DNA from: SZUA-309 sp965232595
GTDB lineage: Bacteria > Pseudomonadota > Gammaproteobacteria > Pseudomonadales > Azotimanducaceae
Reading direction: 5' to 3'
Assembly: GCA_965232595.1 (NCBI GenBank)
Contig: OZ246983.1
Location: 558,001 to 622,000 of the forward strand
Length of the DNA: 64,000 nucleotides
In this document: in pieces, positions 61,110 to 64,000 of the stretch
Layout of the letters: every line of letters starts with the position of its first letter
Numbering within the stretch: the first letter of the stretch is position 1
Position numbers and translations under genes: made by a program
The notes under the pieces: generated by a model
The model's input: the letters and a program-made list of their open reading frames with translations, nothing else
The model's database searches: none
What the model was told of the DNA's origin: nothing

Positions 61110-62576
61110 ATGGCTCAGGTAATCGTGGTTGGCGGCGGCAACGCGGCGCTTTGCGCTGCCATCGCCGCTGCCAGCGAGGGTGCCCGGGTGACCGTGCTGG
61201 AACGGGCCCCGGAGGAGCTCTGCGGCGGCAACTCCCGCTTCACGGCCGGCGCCATGCGGGTGGTTTACGACGGCGCAGAAGACCTGAAGAAGCTCATGCC
61301 GGATCTGACACAGGGCGAGCTGGAGCGCACGGACTTCGGCAGCTACAGCGCCGGCGACTTCTACGAGGACCTCGGCCGCGTCACCCACTACCGGACCGAT
61401 CCCGGCCTGGCGGAAGTGCTGGTGGAGCAAAGCTTCGCAACGCTCGAGTGGATGCACGCCGAGGGTGTGCGCTTCCTGCCGCTGTACGGCCGGCAGTCCT
61501 ACGAGGTGGACGGCAAGGTCCGGTTCTGGGGCGGGCTGACGGTGGAGGCCTGGGGTGGCGGACCGGGCCTGGTCGAGTCACTCACCCGCATCGCCGAGGC
61601 CAAAGGCGTGATCATCCGCTACGGCACCCGGGCCGTGGGCCTCATGAAGGAGAACGGCCGGGTGACCGGCGTGCAGGTGGAAACGGATACCGCGGTCGAC
61701 GAGTTTCACGCCGACGCGGTGGTGCTCGCCTGCGGCGGCTTCGAGTCGAGCCCGACCTGGCGCGCCAGGTATCTGGGCCCGGGCTGGGATCTGGCCCGGG
61801 TTCGCGGCACCCGCTTCAACACCGGAGACGGCATCCAGATGGCGCTGGATATCGGCGCTGCCGCCCGCGGCCACTACTCCGGTTGCCACGCGGTGGGCTG
61901 GGACCTGAACGCGCCAGAGTACGGCGATCTGGCGGTCGGCGACGGCTTCCAGAAGCACTCCTATCCCCTCGGCATCATGGTCAACAACCGGGGTGAGCGC
62001 TTCCTGGACGAAGGTGCCGACTTCAGAAACTATACCTACGCCAAGTACGGCGCCGAGATCCTGGCTCAGCCGCAACAGGCAGCCTGGCAGATCTTCGATG
62101 CCAAGGTGACGCCCATGCTCAGGGACGAGTACCGGATCCGCGAGGTGACCCGGGTGCAGGCGGACGATCTGGAAACCCTGGCGGCGCGGATGGAAGGTGT
62201 GGACGCTGAGGGCCTGCTCGCCACCATCGCCGCCTTCAACAAGGCCGTGGACACAGAGGCACCGTTCGACCCGACGGTGAAAGACGGTCGCGGCACGCCG
62301 GGGCTTGCGGTGCCGAAAACCAACTGGGCGAACCCGCTCGACACGCCGCCTTATGAGGCCTACGGCGTCACCTGCGGGGTGACCTTCACCTTCGGCGGCC
62401 TGCATGTGGACCCGGACGCCCGCGTCATCGCCCAGAACGGCGAGCCCATTCCCGGGCTGTTTGCTGCCGGTGAGCTGGTTGGCGGGCTGTTCTACTTCAA
62501 CTACCCGGGTGGGACCGGGCTGACGTCCGGGGCGGTGTTCGGGCGGATCGCCGGGCTTGGTGCCGCTGCCGGCTAG
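61110..62576 (+). CDS. FAD-binding dehydrogenase, tricarballylate dehydrogenase (TcuA)-like
   Basis: 488 residues from MAQVIVVGGGNAALCAAIAA, the Rossmann FAD loop; the frame's earlier start at 61059 has no support. GGNSRFTAGAMRVVY and VVLACGGFESSPTWRARYLG are succinate dehydrogenase/fumarate reductase flavoprotein features; GVTFTFGGLHVDPDARVIAQ and FYFNYPGGTGLTSGAVFGRI close the FAD domain. Members include TcuA and 3-ketosteroid dehydrogenase-like enzymes. The substrate is unknown. Confidence 0.85.
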   Translation: MAQVIVVGGGNAALCAAIAAASEGARVTVLERAPEELCGGNSRFTAGAMRVVYDGAEDLKKLMPDLTQGELERTDFGSYSAGDFYEDLGRVTHYRTDPGLAEVLVEQSFATLEWMHAEGVRFLPLYGRQSYEVDGKVRFWGGLTVEAWGGGPGLVESLTRIAEAKGVIIRYGTRAVGLMKENGRVTGVQVETDTAVDEFHADAVVLACGGFESSPTWRARYLGPGWDLARVRGTRFNTGDGIQMALDIGAAARGHYSGCHAVGWDLNAPEYGDLAVGDGFQKHSYPLGIMVNNRGERFLDEGADFRNYTYAKYGAEILAQPQQAAWQIFDAKVTPMLRDEYRIREVTRVQADDLETLAARMEGVDAEGLLATIAAFNKAVDTEAPFDPTVKDGRGTPGLAVPKTNWANPLDTPPYEAYGVTCGVTFTFGGLHVDPDARVIAQNGEPIPGLFAAGELVGGLFYFNYPGGTGLTSGAVFGRIAGLGAAAG

Positions 62577-62584
62577 GGCCCGGC

Positions 62585-64000
62585 TTACTCGCTCTTGTCC
62601 GCCGGCTTCAGCGGCACGATCTCCGCGGGCTTGCGGATCTCCGCCAACCGGCTGGCCATGTCCGGCCCGGCGAGCAGCTGATCGAGGAAGCTGCGAATGC
62701 CGTCGTAGTCGTACTCATCACAGGACCGCTCGAGGGTGGTCAGCACTTCCCTGAGCTCCGGCCAGGGCAGGTAACTCTCCGTCGCCCGCATGATCTTGCG
62801 ATGGCGGGTGCCGGTGGTCTGCTCGCCGATCAGCAGCTTCTCGTGCAGGTTCTCTCCCGGATGCAGGCCGGTGATCTCGATGGCGATGTCGCCGTCCGGG
62901 TTGTGCTCGTCCTGCAGGGAGTAGCCCTTCAGCCGGATCATCCGCTGCGCCAGCTCGAGGATGTTGACGGGCTCACCCATGTCGAGCAGGAAAACGTCGC
63001 CGCCCTTGGCGATGCTCGCCGCCTGCAGCACCAGCTGCGCCGCCTCCGGAATCGTCATGAAGTAACGGCTGGCTTCCGGGTGGGTGACGGTAACCGGGCC
63101 GCCCTCCTCGATCTGCTCGAGGAACAGCGGCACCACGGATCCGGAAGACCCGAGCACGTTGCCGAAGCGGACCATGGAAAACCGGGTAGCGGACACCTCG
63201 TCCTGCAGCGCCTGCAGCGTCATCTCCGCCAGCCGCTTGCTGGCGCCCATGATGCTGGTGGTTCGTACCGCCTTGTCGGTTGAGATGAGGATGAAGTCGG
63301 ACACGCCGGCATCCCGGGCCGCGCGGGCCGTGTGCAGGGTGCCGAAAGTGTTGTTGCGCAGGCCTTCGATCAGGTTTTCTTCCACCATGCGCACGTGCTT
63401 GTAGGCCGCAGCGTGGTAAACCGTCTCGATCTGATGGGCCTCGAAAGTGCGGCGCATCAGCTCTGTGTTGGTGACCGAGCCGAGCACCACCTTCAGCTCG
63501 GTAGCGAAGCCATTCGCGTCGGCCAGCGCCGTCAGCTCCCGGCGCAGGCTGAACAGCCCGTACTCCGACTGATCCAGCAGCACCAGCCGCTTCGGCTTCT
63601 GCCGGAAGATCTGCCGGCAGAGCTCGGAGCCGATGGAGCCGCCGGCGCCGGTGACGATCACGTTCTTGCCGGCCACGGAGCCGGCCAGCAGCTCCGGCAT
63701 CGGTTCCACCTCGTCCCGGCCGATCAGGTCTTCCACCTCCACGTCGCGCAGATCGTCGACGCTCTCACGGCCGGAGACCAGATCGGAAACGTCCGGAATC
63801 AGGCGGATGCGGATGCCATAGGGCTCGAGAAACTCGATGATACGGCGCCGGTCTTCCACTGCCTTGGAGTTGATGGCCAGGAACACTTCTCTGGCTTCCG
63901 TGTCCTCCAACAGCTTCTCCAGCCTGGACGGCGCGAACACATACAACCCGTTGATCATGCGCCAGTGCAGGTTGGGATCATCGTCGATGAACGCCACCGG
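62585..64000 (-). CDS. Nucleotide-sugar epimerase/dehydratase, CapD/WbpM type (partial)
   Basis: The frame runs off the right edge, so the N-terminus (with any membrane helices) is missing; 471 or more residues are visible. The cofactor loop is GKNVIVTGAGGSIGSELCRQ, followed by YHAAAYKHVRMVEEN and LISTDKAVRTTSIMGASKRL, the SDR-type active-site block of UDP-GlcNAc 4,6-dehydratases. A PglF/WbpM-like CoA-type N-terminal region precedes it. These enzymes begin synthesis of modified sugars for O-antigen, capsule or glycosylation. It converges with the TcuA-like gene (8 bases). Confidence 0.88.
   Translation of the reverse strand, partial: PVAFIDDDPNLHWRMINGLYVFAPSRLEKLLEDTEAREVFLAINSKAVEDRRRIIEFLEPYGIRIRLIPDVSDLVSGRESVDDLRDVEVEDLIGRDEVEPMPELLAGSVAGKNVIVTGAGGSIGSELCRQIFRQKPKRLVLLDQSEYGLFSLRRELTALADANGFATELKVVLGSVTNTELMRRTFEAHQIETVYHAAAYKHVRMVEENLIEGLRNNTFGTLHTARAARDAGVSDFILISTDKAVRTTSIMGASKRLAEMTLQALQDEVSATRFSMVRFGNVLGSSGSVVPLFLEQIEEGGPVTVTHPEASRYFMTIPEAAQLVLQAASIAKGGDVFLLDMGEPVNILELAQRMIRLKGYSLQDEHNPDGDIAIEITGLHPGENLHEKLLIGEQTTGTRHRKIMRATESYLPWPELREVLTTLERSCDEYDYDGIRSFLDQLLAGPDMASRLAEIRKPAEIVPLKPADKSE

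Overview
The window is about 64 kb of high-GC bacterial chromosome. The gene set (TonB-dependent receptor, Tat-exported PhoD, feruloyl-CoA synthase-like ligase, CaiB/BaiF CoA-transferase, DUF1501/DUF1800 pair, DUF3604 protein, GSII glutamine synthetase with NtrC-type sites, F420-type oxidoreductases) suggests a heterotrophic, probably marine, gammaproteobacterium. The lineage is inferred from gene content only; no rRNA or core phylogenetic marker lies in the window.

Layout. 0-9 kb: an operon reading left from a TPR-fused Ser/Thr kinase through a feruloyl-CoA synthase-like ligase and an SDR to a sulfatase, then TspO, a truncated AraC fragment and two small proteins. 9-19 kb: exported proteins (fasciclin, PhoD, DUF885 lipoprotein, TonB receptor, beta-propeller, alpha/beta hydrolase). 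19-21.6 kb: GSII glutamine synthetase behind NtrC-like sites, then a second kinase.

21.6-26.5 kb is the most interesting part. A six-gene leftward cassette of unrecognised proteins ends in a peptidoglycan-binding/M15-type peptidase. It is bracketed by two imperfect 48-bp direct repeats (38/48 identical), so it looks like an inserted module between a kinase and a divergent amidohydrolase. 28.1-30.9 kb is a second accessory patch beside tRNA-Asn: a three-gene operon (unknown, two-TM, OmpA-like) followed by a frameshifted, truncated DUF2235 hydrolase remnant, and a GIY-YIG protein on the other strand preceded by a possible 48-codon ORF.

31-49 kb is catabolic and envelope metabolism: F420-type reductase, GST, an ECF sigma/anti-sigma-like/CpxP-like/DUF1800/DUF1501 operon, a CocE hydrolase, a CoA-transferase, and a TetR-controlled cluster (flavin monooxygenase, FAH hydrolase, DUF1330, extradiol-type VOC) with two palindromic operators, followed by an MFS transporter, a VOC protein, DUF3604 and an alpha/beta hydrolase. 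49-53 kb: copper ATPase with a CueR-type promoter and cueR, then PPK2. 53-58.9 kb: two divergent transglutaminase-like cysteine protease-fold proteins and several small exported proteins. 58.9-64 kb: LLM oxidoreductase, zinc alcohol dehydrogenase-like, a TcuA-like flavoprotein and a partial CapD/WbpM-type nucleotide-sugar epimerase/dehydratase that runs off the end.
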